A DNA stretch of 32,128 nucleotides from NCBI GenBank assembly GCA_008931825.1, contig QXVZ01014416.1, positions 1 through 32,128 on the forward strand, written 5' to 3'. The stretch's first letter is position 1. The number at the start of each line of letters is the position of its first letter. The notes under the pieces were generated by a model. The model saw nothing but the letters and a program-made list of their open reading frames with translations. It had not been told where the DNA came from and made no database searches. Source of the DNA: Phallusia fumigata. Taxonomy: Eukaryota; Chordata; Ascidiacea; Phlebobranchia; Ascidiidae. A program made the position numbers and the translations under genes. Of the stretch, positions 1 to 10,120 are shown one piece after another.

Positions 1-3000
1 CTACGTCTATCGATTCAAAGTTCCGAAGATAGTTTGGTGATTAACCTGGAACCTGGACATAATGGTATCATGTCTTGTTTCAACGTATACATCGAAAACT
101 GCTAAAAACATTATAATGGTAACATAATTTGCCACACAGGTTGAGGGTGCCAGTTGTACCGCCCAGTTATATCGTGTATCATTACATTGTAAAAACCAGA
201 CCTCTACTCAAGTCTTTCTTGATGGTAAGTTTTAAAGTTTAATGTTTTTTTTTTTTAATTTTAGAGTCTTGCAAGCCTCCTGCGAAGCCGTATCAGAGCG
301 ACTACTCCCCGAAACTTTCAAAATACAAGTTTGCAAGTAAAATTAGGTTTAGGTGCCTCCCTTCCTATGTACTTGCGAAACCAGTTCAGAAGACATGTAT
401 CGGTGGCAAATTTGTGCCTTCGAACAACCCAGTTTGCAGTAAGTTGAATTAAACAGATATTTGTCAACATAAGATTAAATTTAGATACTCAGTTCACAGT
501 TTTAAATAGTATCAATGAAAAAATACAATCAAGTAATTATCAGTAAAGCATTTTTGTGATTCTAATTATGACAACTGCGTTAAAAACGTAAAAATGCCCT
601 TACCCGCAAGTACTACCTTTTATTCAGATTATATTTTGTGTCTATCATCATGCTACTTCTTATATTTTTTACTTACATTTTCATTTCCAAATTGTACATT
701 TATAGTTGTTTCTTTCTAGACCCTGTTTGTACCGCCACCGGGTACAAATGGACCCGCTTCTATGACCGGGACGACCCCTCTGCCACTGGAGATCACGAAA
801 TCCGCTCGCTTATGCGAAACCCTGTGGTTTGTGCGAAACCGCTTTCCATAGACGCCAGGGTGAAAGGATCTAACAAAGATTTTCGCTCCGCAAATGAAAA
901 AGTCGAAATTTCCCCGACTCTGGGTCTGAGATGTTTAAGGAAGAACAACAACAACAAGTGTGCTGACTACACTGTGCGATTCTGCTGTGGTAAGTTGGCA
1001 CAAGTACTTGCTTAAGCTAAGTGTTTCGAAAATAGGACTTTATTATTAAACATTACATCGCAACTTTTTCGCGTAATTGACTTGTATATACCCAGACACG
1101 TCAATTAGCTCACGTTCTAAGTACACCGTAGTAATTGAGTACATTTATTTGACCCTTCATAATCTTTTTGCCTGTAGCGACCCTGTACTCTTGTAACTAA
1201 AACGCCGTATTTTTCTTGTTAAAAAATATTTTTTTAAATGTTTTTTTAATAGTAAATTATGGTGCATGTCTTTGTTTTACGTATAGACCCTTTCCTGAAA
1301 TTTCCAATTGAACTTGAAATATAAAAATCGACTTTTTCTTTTTAGATGTTGATGAATGTGCAGTTGGGACTGACAACTGTCATGCACATGCCACTTGTCA
1401 AAACACTGAAGGAAGTTTCACTTGCACTTGCAACGCTGGGTACAAAGGTGACGGAGTACAATGCGACGGTAAGATAACCTACATTTAGGAAGGGTAACTT
1501 TGCAAAGAGACATAGTTATCTCTCTTTGCTTTTAAACGCGGTTAAATACAGTTTACTAAGATTTAAACCACACTTCACTTGACCTTTTGATAGGTCTGGT
1601 TACTACACACCTGAATTAACAAGTTCTTAAGGTCACCACATTTTCAACGTCTTAATTAGTATAACGTTTTTTTGTTTCAACAAACACAGACATTGATGAG
1701 TGCAGTGAGGTCACTGGCTTTTGCGGAACTGGAGCTGTTTGCACCAACTATGCTGGAAGGGCAACTTGTCATTGTCCACCTGATACAACGGGAAATCCAC
1801 AAGTAGCATGCGTCGGTAATATATTTTATAATAACGCATAAGATTTTCGAAAGCAGTTAAACCGCAATCTTGTGTAAAGTGTTTTAAGTCACCATGCTTC
1901 CAGTCTTTCCAAGACTTAGCATAACTTCTTTTGAAAATGTACTTATGCAGAGGAAAGTACCTCAAAACGGTTAAGTCGTAGTTTGAACACGTTATAGCAT
2001 AATGGTTTAGGGACTGGTTAAAGGTGACGAACCCAATAAGTTTTTCTTGCATTTATCAAACCTATGCTATTTGAATTGAGTTACTGTCGCCAAACCACAA
2101 CTAAACCACAGGGGTTCGATCAGGCCCGGTTGGACATACCTACTAAAGAACGTTAACAAACATAGATTGGTTAGCCATAAACAAGTTCACAAACTTAAAT
2201 TTCTGCTTCAGAGATTGACGAATGTGCCGCTGGAACTGACAACTGTCACGCCCAAGCAACTTGTCAAAACACTCCAGGGAGTTTTACCTGCACTTGTAAG
2301 TCTGGATACAGCGGTGATGGAGTCCAATGCACCAGTAAGTAAAATTCATTCTACGATTTATATGTAAATAAAAAAATATATTCACAATATGTTTGAAAGG
2401 GACAATTTTTATTCAAAACTGCACTAAACGCAGGAAATGGACAAGTTGAAGCAATAATGGTCTTCATACGTGTCCAATAAAATATTTTTAACAGGAAATC
2501 ATAATGTTTAAGTTTAAAAAGCGATGGTTATTAATTTGCAGGGAATACATGCTCTCCACCAACTCCACCCGAAAACGGCAGACTAGCGGCCATAAGCAAG
2601 AACTCGTACAACGTCGGAGAAAGCGTGCACTTTTGGTGCGACCNTAATGTTTAAGTTTAAAAAGCGATGGTTATCAATTTGCAGGGAATACATGCTCTCC
2701 TCCAACTCCACCCGAAAACGGCAGACTAGCGTCCAGAAGCAAGAACTCGTACAACGTCGGAGAAAGCGTGCACTTTTGGTGCGACCCCCATTATGTTGCC
2801 AACTATCAAGGCGGTCGTTTTTCATTCTATAAATGTGGAAACAACGGAGAATGGCAGGGAATTAAACCTACTTGTGAAGGTAGATATTTTAACTTTTGCA
2901 ACAAATCTTCGTGGGTGGACCAAATGTTCTCGTAAAGTTATGTTTTAATTTTAAACCGAAAGTATGTCTCAGAAAAACTTTAATACCACGCGATGTTTGA

Positions 3001-4225
3001 ATGACGTCGATTCAACGTAACTTGGCATGTTTTTGTGTATCTTTTTAAGTGTCTTAACAGAAAGAGTTATGCCAGCATTACTTGTGAGTAAAACATTTTC
3101 TACGTTTCGACGAACGATTTAATATGATGACGTCAGCGTCTGAACCTACAAAATGTTTTACACCCAATTACTGGCTTGCATCGATCTGTTAAAAGTATTC
3201 AAAACCATGACACACGCACTCCACGATGATTTTTTTTCAACATTTTATGTTTTTCTGTAAGTTGTTGTTTATATTTTCAAGGTACTTGTCGCTTCAAATG
3301 TGTGAAACTTCCAAAAGAGGTGAGAGGGGAACCCCCTTGCGGCTGTGAACCATCTTGTAAAGAAAATAGAACTTGCTGTGAAGATTATGAACAGTTGTGT
3401 GGTAAGTCGAGACAAACCGATGCACAAAATTCTGAATCAAATCAAATTGTGGTGAACAGATAGATGAATTTCGCTTAAAGAGCTAATAAGAAACTGCATA
3501 TTCACCTCGAGAATCGGAATCGAGGGTGACCTGTGGTGAAAATATCTCCTATTAAGGTTATAGATTAAGGTCCTGTTATAGTAACTGACTCTGTGAAAAT
3601 GATTTCTACTTTTCGTGCTTTTGTGGCCGGTCCGGCGTTTTAAATGATTAGTCGTGTTTTGTCACATAAGGAAGTTAGCTGCCTATTAGGTAACAACACA
3701 AGACTGAAATAATTATACACTCTTATCATAGCACGTTTATTTGCAGCGAGATGTTCATCTCGATGTGATGATAAGCCGGCGTGTAAATGTTCCAATTGCT
3801 TTGGAGACTGTTGTAGCAACTACAAAGACAAATGCCGTAAGTTCACGTAACAACGTTGTAATTTAAGTGGTACGTACATGAGTGTACGGTGTGTTATAAC
3901 ACATAGATCCTGGTTTTAATGCGTGATGGCAAAAATAATACAAGTTTTGGTTTTATGAGTTGCAACTATAGCTGCGGAAAGGGAACAATAAAGTTATTAT
4001 AACAGTAGTAAAATTATAGTCATGTTTTACATTTTGGATAGATATCATATATAAAGATGGCTAATATCAGATATTTTCCATTGACATTCTTCATTTTACC
4101 TTGCAGTGTTTCCTTTCAATCCCAACCCAACGTTTTCCTTTCCCCATCCAACATTTTCACGTCCTGGAACGCGTCCGACGCTGTCTTACCCCATCTCACG
4201 ATTTACGCCACCCGGGAAAAAGTAA
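1..4225 (+). CDS. Gene A: secreted CCP-WxxW-EGF-CCP-somatomedin B mosaic protein (5' exon off window)
   Basis: Nine exons are visible: 265-438, 720-989, 1346-1468, 1690-1815, 2212-2334, 2685-2879, 3282-3401, 3747-3836, 4107-4225. All internal junctions are phase 1 with GT-AG ends and join without a stop into about 445 codons. Domain order is CCP, WxxW, three EGF, CCP, two somatomedin B, Phe/Pro-rich tail ending PPGKK. The window starts in the first intron: bases 1-50 align with gene B intron 1 about 16 bases after its signal-peptide exon, so the missing first exon should lie immediately upstream. The role is probably extracellular (matrix or recognition); the exact combination is not one I can name. 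AATAAA at 4269-4274 and 4364-4369 are polyadenylation candidates. The exon at 2685 follows an assembly join at 2644. Gene B is its tandem paralogue. Confidence 0.88.
265..438 (+). CDS. Gene A exon 2: CCP/sushi domain 1
   Basis: 58 codons, phase 1 at both ends, acceptor ...tttttag and donor GTAAGT. It shows the four-cysteine CCP pattern, with KSCKPP at the start, FRCLPSYVL in the middle, KTC and NNPVC at the end; the tryptophan usual before the last Cys is absent. Against the matching exon of gene B I count 12 replaced residues but only 4 silent codon differences. Confidence 0.85.
720..989 (+). CDS. Gene A exon 3: WxxW (mucin/CILP type) domain
   Basis: 90 codons, phase 1-1. The motif [12 protein letters not shown]...GDHE near the start, [12 protein letters not shown] in the middle, LRCLRK and YTVRFCC at the end match the WxxW domain known from secreted mucins and cartilage intermediate layer protein, with an aromatic (F) in place of the second Trp. 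Only 4 residues differ from gene B, against 14 silent codon differences, so this domain is under strong constraint. Confidence 0.85.
1346..1468 (+). CDS. Gene A exon 4: calcium-binding EGF domain 1
   Basis: 41 codons, phase 1-1. DVDEC at the start is the calcium-binding signature and [12 protein letters not shown] fits the C-x-[DN]-x4-[FY]-x-C-x-C hydroxylation pattern. All six cysteines are present. Confidence 0.9.
1690..1815 (+). CDS. Gene A exon 5: EGF domain 2 (lost in gene B)
   Basis: 42 codons, phase 1-1. It begins DIDEC and has six cysteines. The hydroxylation motif is degraded because the aromatic before Cys5 is Ala ([12 protein letters not shown]). Donor is GTAATA. In gene B only the 3' piece of this exon survives, as a non-coding relic near 11433-11465. 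Confidence 0.85.
2212..2334 (+). CDS. Gene A exon 6: calcium-binding EGF domain 3
   Basis: 41 codons, phase 1-1, acceptor ctgcttcag and donor GTAAGT. It begins EIDEC, includes [12 protein letters not shown] and ends GDGVQCT. The calcium-binding signature is intact, unlike the gene B counterpart. Confidence 0.9.
2502..2786. repeat. 142-bp near-identical direct copies on either side of the N at 2644 (unmerged alleles)
   Basis: 2502-2643 and 2645-2786 are the same length and differ at only a few bases (for example ttattaa/ttatcaa and ggccataag/gtccagaag). The left copy stops exactly at the N and the right copy starts exactly after it. This is how two overlapping, unmerged contig ends look. The partial CCP exon at 2542-2643 is therefore not an extra exon. 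Confidence 0.85.
2685..2879 (+). CDS. Gene A exon 7: CCP/sushi domain 2
   Basis: 65 codons, acceptor atttgcag and donor GTAGAT. It has [30 protein letters not shown] and KPTCE, the classical CCP with Trp before the last Cys. It is 5 codons longer than the gene B exon in the segment after DPHY. A truncated allelic copy of this exon lies at 2542-2643, left of the N at 2644. Confidence 0.88.
3282..3401 (+). CDS. Gene A exon 8: somatomedin B domain 1
   Basis: 40 codons, phase 1-1. Eight cysteines in somatomedin B spacing, with PCGCEPSC and [10 protein letters not shown] (the CCxDY core). It differs from gene B at 10 residues with 4 silent codon differences, so it evolves quickly. Confidence 0.88.
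3747..3836 (+). CDS. Gene A exon 9: somatomedin B domain 2 (short)
   Basis: 30 codons, phase 1-1, acceptor tttgcag and donor GTAAGT. Eight cysteines with ACKCSNC and [10 protein letters not shown]. It is compact because the first loop is shortened. The exon is present in all three tandem copies. Confidence 0.85.
4107..4225 (+). CDS. Gene A exon 10: Phe/Pro-rich C-terminal tail and stop
   Basis: Acceptor ccttgcag. It encodes [17 protein letters not shown] then RPG...[12 protein letters not shown], stop TAA 4223-4225. The short F-P-x-P-T-F-S unit is repeated fewer times than in gene B. No membrane segment or GPI signal is seen, so the product should be secreted. Confidence 0.8.
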
Positions 4226-5600
4226 CAAGTTTCTGCAGCAACTTTTCTTTTGCTGACGAACGTGCGAAAATAAACTGTTTAATTCACTCACTCGTTTTTG
4301 TCACTGTACACCTAAAACGCAAGTGCTGTGGTTTAATTCCTGTCTTGGCTCTGCTAACATCCGAATAAAGTTAGTTAAGGAGCCAGAATTTTACACACAA
4401 TAAGTTAACAATTTTAAACTCTGATCCCACGTTTTCTTGAGCAAGAGAGGAAACACACGTACACAATTCAAGATTTCAAACATTTACCGTAACAATATTT
4501 CAGCCAGTATATTGGAATAAATCATGTAAAATTGAGCAAAGATCATAAATCAATGCTTTTGTTATTCTTGAAATCTGCAGAAAACATGTTTTGTGCGTTT
4601 TTATTACTGTCTAAAGGGCTTTATTTGTAACGTTGATTCGCATTTTTCATACCTAACGAGGCAATTATTGTTTACTGAGCTTTTGTTGGTTTTATTTGTC
4701 TGGTGGTGAGGCTAGAATACCCAAAATGTTTCATACCAATTAATATTCTGGTTAGTAAATTCCTACTTTAAAGCCAGCACAGACACAGTTATATCCACCG
4801 GCGAGGTATAATAATTTTTGGCAGACGTGTTTGGGGAATAGCGTTTACGAATTCGGCGTTTTAATATTCTTTGTGCGACCACGCAGATTTCGTTTAGACT
4901 TCAAAGCGAACTTGCAGAGGAAATACAAGGTCTTCAAAAAGCTTTGTTTCTTCATTTTAATAGCGGTACGTCTTTAAATAAGTTCACCAAGGCACAAGCT
5001 GTAAAGATAATACACAAAAGAGTGTTGCAACTGACTAGTTTAGCGTAACAGCCGCACTGATTTTGATTGCAAACAAAATCAAAACTACAAAATCTGCAAA
5101 AGAAGTCAATTGTGGCGTTATAGCTTGTATTAAAACTTGTTATTACTGCACAACAGTGCCTAAAACTGAAACAAGTGACTGACAAATTCGTACATATTTG
5201 TTAATTAATCTATACGACCGTCAATATAACGTTGCGCAATTACGTTTTTTCAGCTTTAATGTGCAATATGGTCAGAGATAGAAACGCATATGCATACATA
5301 TGTTTTTGCTAACTTACAATTTATGTGATACAGATACGAAATTTAATTTTTTGCCAAGGCTTTCGCTTGAAAACGATGAACCTGTGATTAAAAATCGTTA
5401 GATGAGGTTACAGATGAAGGCTATGTTACGACCACTAATTGTATGATTATAAATTCTTTCTACTTTTTATGCTTTTGTTGACGGTCCAGCGTTCATGTAT
5501 TGTTACATTACCAAACGAGCTGCGTGTTACCTTATTAAATAGCAACACCAGAATTTACAAGTTAAACAATCTTTTTGAACTACGTTTTTGTGTATCGCAG
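4226..5600. other. Gene A 3' flank; no gene recognised
   Basis: 4226-4600 aligns with the 3' flanks of the broken copy (about 6150-6500) and gene B (about 14900-15230), showing that the tandem unit extends past the stop. About 5155-5245 is also similar to about 16690-16795 downstream of gene B. 5340-5600 matches the intron before somatomedin B 2 of genes A and B and so belongs to the broken third copy. No other coding segment is supported. Confidence 0.6.
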
Positions 5601-6166
5601 CGACTCGTTAATGGACATGTGAAGATAAACCGGCGTGTAAATGTTCCAATTGCTTCAGAGACTGTTGCAGTAAATACAAAGACAAATGCGTAAGTTTATG
5701 TAACGGTCGATGAAAAACGTGGTAATTTAAGTGATACGAACGTGAGTGTACGGTGTATTTAGTTTTAAAGCGCGATGACAAAAATAATACAAGTTTTGCT
5801 GTAAAGTTTGGTTTTTAAGTTGAAAGTGAACAAAAAAGTTGTTGCAGTAGTAATTATTGTCGTGTTTTGCATATTGGGTAAATATGCCTTTTAAAAGTGC
5901 TTTTTTAAGATTCGAATAAATATAACATTTAATGGTGCCTAACAACAGATATTTGGCATTTACATTCTTCATTTTACTTTGCAGTGTTTTTCGTCAATCC
6001 CAACCCAACGTTTTCTTTCCCCAATCCAATGTTTTCTTTCCCCGGTCCAAAATTTACATTCCCTGGAACTCTCCCGACGCGGTCTTCCCGTCTCACGGCT
6101 GACGCCTCCCGGGAACAAGATTCTGCAAAATTTTTGCTGAGAAAACTTGTGAAAATAAACTGTTGA
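5601..6166 (+). pseudogene. Gene A' : broken third copy (somatomedin B 2 exon plus tail exon only)
   Basis: 5601-5690 matches the somatomedin B 2 exon ([22 protein letters not shown]) but has an in-frame TAA at its fourth codon, and it has lost one base before the donor, changing the junction phase. The tail exon begins near 5985 (acceptor tttgcag) with [18 protein letters not shown]. The normal PPGKK-stop ending has changed to ASREQ and runs on to a TGA at 6164-6166. No upstream CCP, WxxW or EGF exon is found between gene A and this copy. Matching intron and 3' flank on both sides shows a segmental copy rather than a retrocopy. Confidence 0.85.
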
Positions 6167-6774
6167 CTCGTTTTTGTCACTGTACACTTAAAACATAAAT
6201 TCTGTGGTTCACTTCCCGCCTGGGCCTTGCTGAGCGTCTAAACAAAGTTAGTTTAGTAGCCAGATATTTTGCACAAAAAGTGTATTTGATCCTCATCACG
6301 TACTACGCTTTCTTGAAGAAGAGAAGTAAACACAAGTACACAATTCATGATTTTAAATATTTGCGGTAACAATAATTAGGCTGACAATGTCCTGTCACCA
6401 GTTGCACTGATGAGACCTTACAAGTCAAAACAGTGTGCACTGTCTGCAGCCCACAAATAATTAAGCTATAAATCATGTATAATTGATAAAAGAGCATTAA
6501 TCAACGCCACAGTTTAAGTGCATAAAGATAATTCACAAAAGGGAATGTGCAACTGACTTAGGTTTTTCGGAAACAGATACCAGCCTATTTAAAAGGAGTT
6601 TTCCAGCCGAAATCAGTTAATAAACAAAAAGGCAACAAGTCTTTTTTTTTTGTCAACAAAGAAAAGTTTTTTCAACGTTATTAGAGATACGAATAAACCA
6701 CAAAGGACTTGGTATCAAGTGAATCAAGAGGTGAAGACTGTAACGTTTTGGCCTGAATATTGTATTGACGTAAT
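6167..6774. other. 3' flank of the broken copy; no gene seen
   Basis: This aligns in patches with 14937-15690 downstream of gene B, including the stretch ending in aataaacc(a/g)caaaggactt at about 6690 and 15665. Nothing coding is supported. Confidence 0.55.
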
Positions 6775-6784
6775 GCCTAAATCC

Positions 6785-7461
6785 AATATCATGTCGTAAT
6801 GTGCCTTATGGGTACCAGTCGGTCCCAGCGAAAGCTCACATGGTTTATATCGCGTGACCACCACTCCTAAATGACCTGCCCTTGCACCCGGTACGGATGC
6901 ATGCGTTACGTGGCCGACTGCAATGGTATTTTATCGATCGACCGCAATGGTATGTTGGTTTATTGAAGTTGTGTTTATGCATATATTGAGCTTGGTAATC
7001 GTGTGTTGTCATTCTACTCTTGGCCTTGGCTTGGTAGGATCTTTGCTATACCACAGCCCTTCCAAATTACGTGTGTTGGTGTCAACNGCCCTTACAAGGT
7101 TCTTGAACGATATGATTACTTGATATGATTTTTGGTGTGATGCAATCGAATATCGTCTTGTTTTCGAAGTATAAAAATTTTTCAATCTCCTGTCCTAATG
7201 TGCCTTCTGGGTTCGTACCAGCCGGTCCCAGCGAAAGCTCTTGTTTATATCGCGTGACCACCACTCCTAAATGACCTGCCCTTGCACCCGGTACGGATGC
7301 ATGCGTTACGTGGCCGACCGCAATGGTATGTTGGTTTATTGAAGTTGTGTTTTATGCATATATTGAGCTTGGTAATCGTGTGTTGTCATTCTACTCTTGG
7401 CCTTGGCTTGGTAGGATCTTTTCTACCAGAGCCCTTCCAAATTACGTGTGTTGGTGTCAAC
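6785..7461. repeat. Two similar about 300-bp copies separated by the N at 7087
   Basis: About 6785-7086 and about 7190-7461 share the segments gtccca-gcgaaagctc, the GC-rich cacccggtacggatgcatg stretch and the ggccttggcttggtaggatc stretch. The left copy ends at the N. The right copy begins about 100 bases after it, so the fit to a simple allelic overlap is only one-sided. The left copy also carries an extra 25-bp unit (gaccgcaatggtat twice). It could be an unmerged haplotype with an indel, or an interspersed repeat. Confidence 0.6.
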
Positions 7462-7713
7462 TGAATAAACAATACTAACCCAAAGGTATTGTGAGTCCAA
7501 TTGTCAAGTAGGAACACGTTAGGTACATAGGGTCCTAACACTAAAACCCTACAAGACTTTTGGAAACGTTTACGAATATAGGTTAGGATTTCCTGTATGT
7601 CAGTATTTGCTACGCCGTAATTAGCATAAGTTGTGTGCGCGCAGATCGTGCACGAAAACGATGAAGCATGTAAACGGGTTTTTGTCGGTAGTTGGTGTAA
7701 GACACACCCATTC

Positions 7714-7726
7714 GTTACCTAGCAAC
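7714..7726. promoter_or_regulatory. RFX X-box, copy 1
   Basis: GTTACCTAGCAAC fits the X-box half-site rule RYYNYY-N(1-3)-RRNRAC exactly. It lies inside the segment that is fully conserved with 8777-8789. In metazoans X-boxes are bound by RFX factors, often at ciliary genes. No target gene can be named here. Confidence 0.5.
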
Positions 7727-8776
7727 CGAAGGGGAATTTTGTGGCTAAGACTCGTAAGGAATTTCCACCGTATATGTTTAGATTGTGAGTTCATTGCTGC
7801 AATTGGTGGAAATATAAAATCAAGTAAGCTGCAACGGACATAACATGTTTTACACCGTCAATTAAAGTTTGGAATGGAGTCTGCATGTGTCATACATGTT
7901 GGGAGGCCAAATGTATATTGTGGCCGCTACAAGCCAACAATATCATGGATGAAAACACCACTTCAGAAAGTAGAAACAGCTGCTAACTGCGCTGTAGTTA
8001 ATTTGCCTGAAGCATTTGTTTGATTTTAAAACCGATTTTGCCTTTGTATTTTTTCAAACAAGAGGGTATCAATGCAGTGTAACTTACGTCACCAGTTAAA
8101 TAGTTTTTTTGCCTTATTTGCCTGTTGCCAACTTGTGCACTTTACTTGACTTTATGCTAGCAGCGCATCGTTCTTTATAGATCTCGGAAAATCACAAGCA
8201 GCTGGTAGAAGCCGCCAATTACATGAGTCACGTGTTCGTCAATCGGTGCTTTCCCCAGCGAGGTGGGCGATATGTTTGCGCCAACTTCGATGACCGATGT
8301 GTTTGCTTTAATCCAACACATAGTTTGGTTAATAATACCTTTCCAAATTTGAATAAGATTTTAGTTTCTTGTTGTATTTCAATAGTTTGCACTAAAACAA
8401 GCTAGTTTCACTTAATTTTGAAGCCTCACATTTTTACAAAGTTTGGTCAAAGAGGAATGTACCATTACATAATTTGAGTTTGTATCGCTGGGCAAGATGA
8501 GTAACGTTAAAAAGTAACATTGCATATGGCAAAGCCAGAAAGATGGCGCTGTGTTGAACAAACAATCATTTACCGAAAACCAAAAATTACCGCAAAAAAC
8601 TGTTATTACTAAAACTGCCGCAGAGCAACACGACATATGAAATACTGGTATTCATCTATTGGTGACTCAAGTAACTCGACGGCTTCCAGCAATTGTTTGC
8701 GCGAAGATCGTGCACAAAACGATAAAGCCTGTCAACGGGATTTATTGCCGGTAGATCGTGGAAGGCACACCCGTTC

Positions 8777-8789
8777 GTTACCTAGCAAC
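8777..8789. promoter_or_regulatory. RFX X-box, copy 2
   Basis: Identical to the site at 7714-7726 in a diverged duplicate. Conservation of the site and its immediate flanks while the rest drifts suggests constraint or a young shared core. Function is inferred only. Confidence 0.5.
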
Positions 8790-9300
8790 CGAAGGGGAAT
8801 TTTTACCGTACACGTTTGGGTTGTGAGTTCGTTGCTGCAACTACTGTAAATATAAAACGGCCAGGCGGATAGCTCAGCGCTCCAAACCCATGTTTCAAAA
8901 CACCGCTTTGGAAAAAAAGCCAACAAAAAAGCCAGCTGCTGATATTACTGTAGTTAATGCAACCGTTATTGAGTTCAAAAGTTTTTATTTTAATTCCGAT
9001 TTAAAGCTTTACCATTGCGTTTTTTATGAGGGAATGCCAAACGTTTAAATGAGCAGTTATATATATTTTTGACATCAAAACAAACTGTGCTGCAAAACTG
9101 CGTTTCACCTGTTGCACAGTTAATTTTTCCACTAACCCGGAGTAGCACATTACAAGCATGCCAGTGGGTACAAAACACAAATCTCCCCAGGCCCACAATT
9201 ATTGTGCAACTACTGCACAAGACGCAAGCTACGTTACTTAAATTGAATGAATCACGTTGCAATCATCGTAGGGTTAGTTTTGCACACAGACCCCGGCGGT

Positions 9301-10050
9301 AAGAGCGTCATCGACCAGAACTCTGACGTCAGCTCACTTCAACTCTGACCGACTGACAAATTTGCCCCTTCGGCAATCAAGCGGTCAATGCGCTTTTGAC
9401 GTCATATGTACCGGGGTGCAAACGAATTGTGTCGACAAGTTTTAATAAACTATAATATCAACTGCAGATGCGACATTTCTATTGGGTTATAATGTTGTTC
9501 ATACTAGTTTTACAGGATGAAGATAGAGGATTAATATCAATCTACGTTTAATTATCAACAAAGTATCGCCACCGTTATAATAAAAGACAGAAATTGTTTA
9601 CATAACTGTTTAGCACCATTAATCCTCTAAAGTTTTCCAACCCAGTCGTGTTGCCCTTTCGTTTGCAGTGGGTTTCTAAATCTAGTTTTTTAAAGAAACG
9701 GATTCTTTAGAAAGCAGAGTTGATGTTACTTTGCAATTTTTCTTATCAGTCTTCATATTTTCTTTTTTGTTCTTTAAGCATTTTCGACCCGCGAGATTGT
9801 TTGCAGCCGAGTTTGCTTTTGTGCCACATCATTGCGGCATGTAATTATTTTGATTCATGCCCGCGCACGCAAGGAGATAACAATGTAATCCTTATTACAG
9901 GTTACCGAGTTATTCTGGTGCTAACCATTGATGAGAAATTCCAATTAGGCCGCGGGCTATTTGACGTAAACCGCGGAAAGGCTTATAAGGGAGGCTTGCA
10001 GGCGGTTGATATCATAATCTGCAGCTTTAAGCAACTCGACTGGGACGAAA
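9301..10050. promoter_or_regulatory. Upstream region of gene B with two CRE palindromes and a TATA-like site
   Basis: TGACGTCA occurs at 9324-9331 and 9397-9404, the palindromic binding site for CREB/ATF factors. TTATAAGG at 9983-9990 lies about 65 bases before the gene B ATG at 10051 and is a candidate core promoter. A GATA-type site (ggagataa) lies near 9870. These are motif matches only. The open frame 9720-10124 in this stretch is in a different frame from the signal peptide and is not supported. Confidence 0.4.
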
Positions 10051-10120
10051 ATGAAAACCTTGCTGGTACTGTGTGCGCTCGTCTCCGTCTCTATGGGAGC
10101 TTTTTTCTCAAGCCTAACAA
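10051..10120 (+). CDS. Gene B exon 1: signal peptide
   Basis: ATG preceded by AAA (purine at -3). It encodes 23 codons plus one base: Lys at position 3, then a hydrophobic core [14 protein letters not shown]. Strong donor GTAAGT at 10121. The start was chosen because it gives a signal peptide and the correct phase into the CCP exon. Confidence 0.9.

Larger units (their letters stand above)
7462..9300. repeat. Diverged duplicated non-coding unit (about 7630-8130 and 8690-9060)
   Basis: Both units start gcgc-gatcgtgcac, contain a long fully conserved core around an RFX X-box, then a shared ttgtgagttc-ttgctgcaa segment, and further on cact/gtagttaat and (a)ccgattt. The flanks are clearly diverged, so this is an old duplication and not an allele overlap. 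No open frame is shared between the copies in a gene-like way. Confidence 0.6.

Noticed and set aside
6923..7464. Similar small open frames in the two repeat copies (shared HILSLVIVCCHSTLG)
   Set aside because: They follow from the duplicated DNA itself, and the copies diverge in frame on both sides; no start context or splice support.
7631..8849. Shared peptide SLPSNRRGI in open frames of the two X-box repeats
   Set aside because: It is simply the translation of the conserved X-box core; frames break on both sides, so DNA-level conservation is the better reading.
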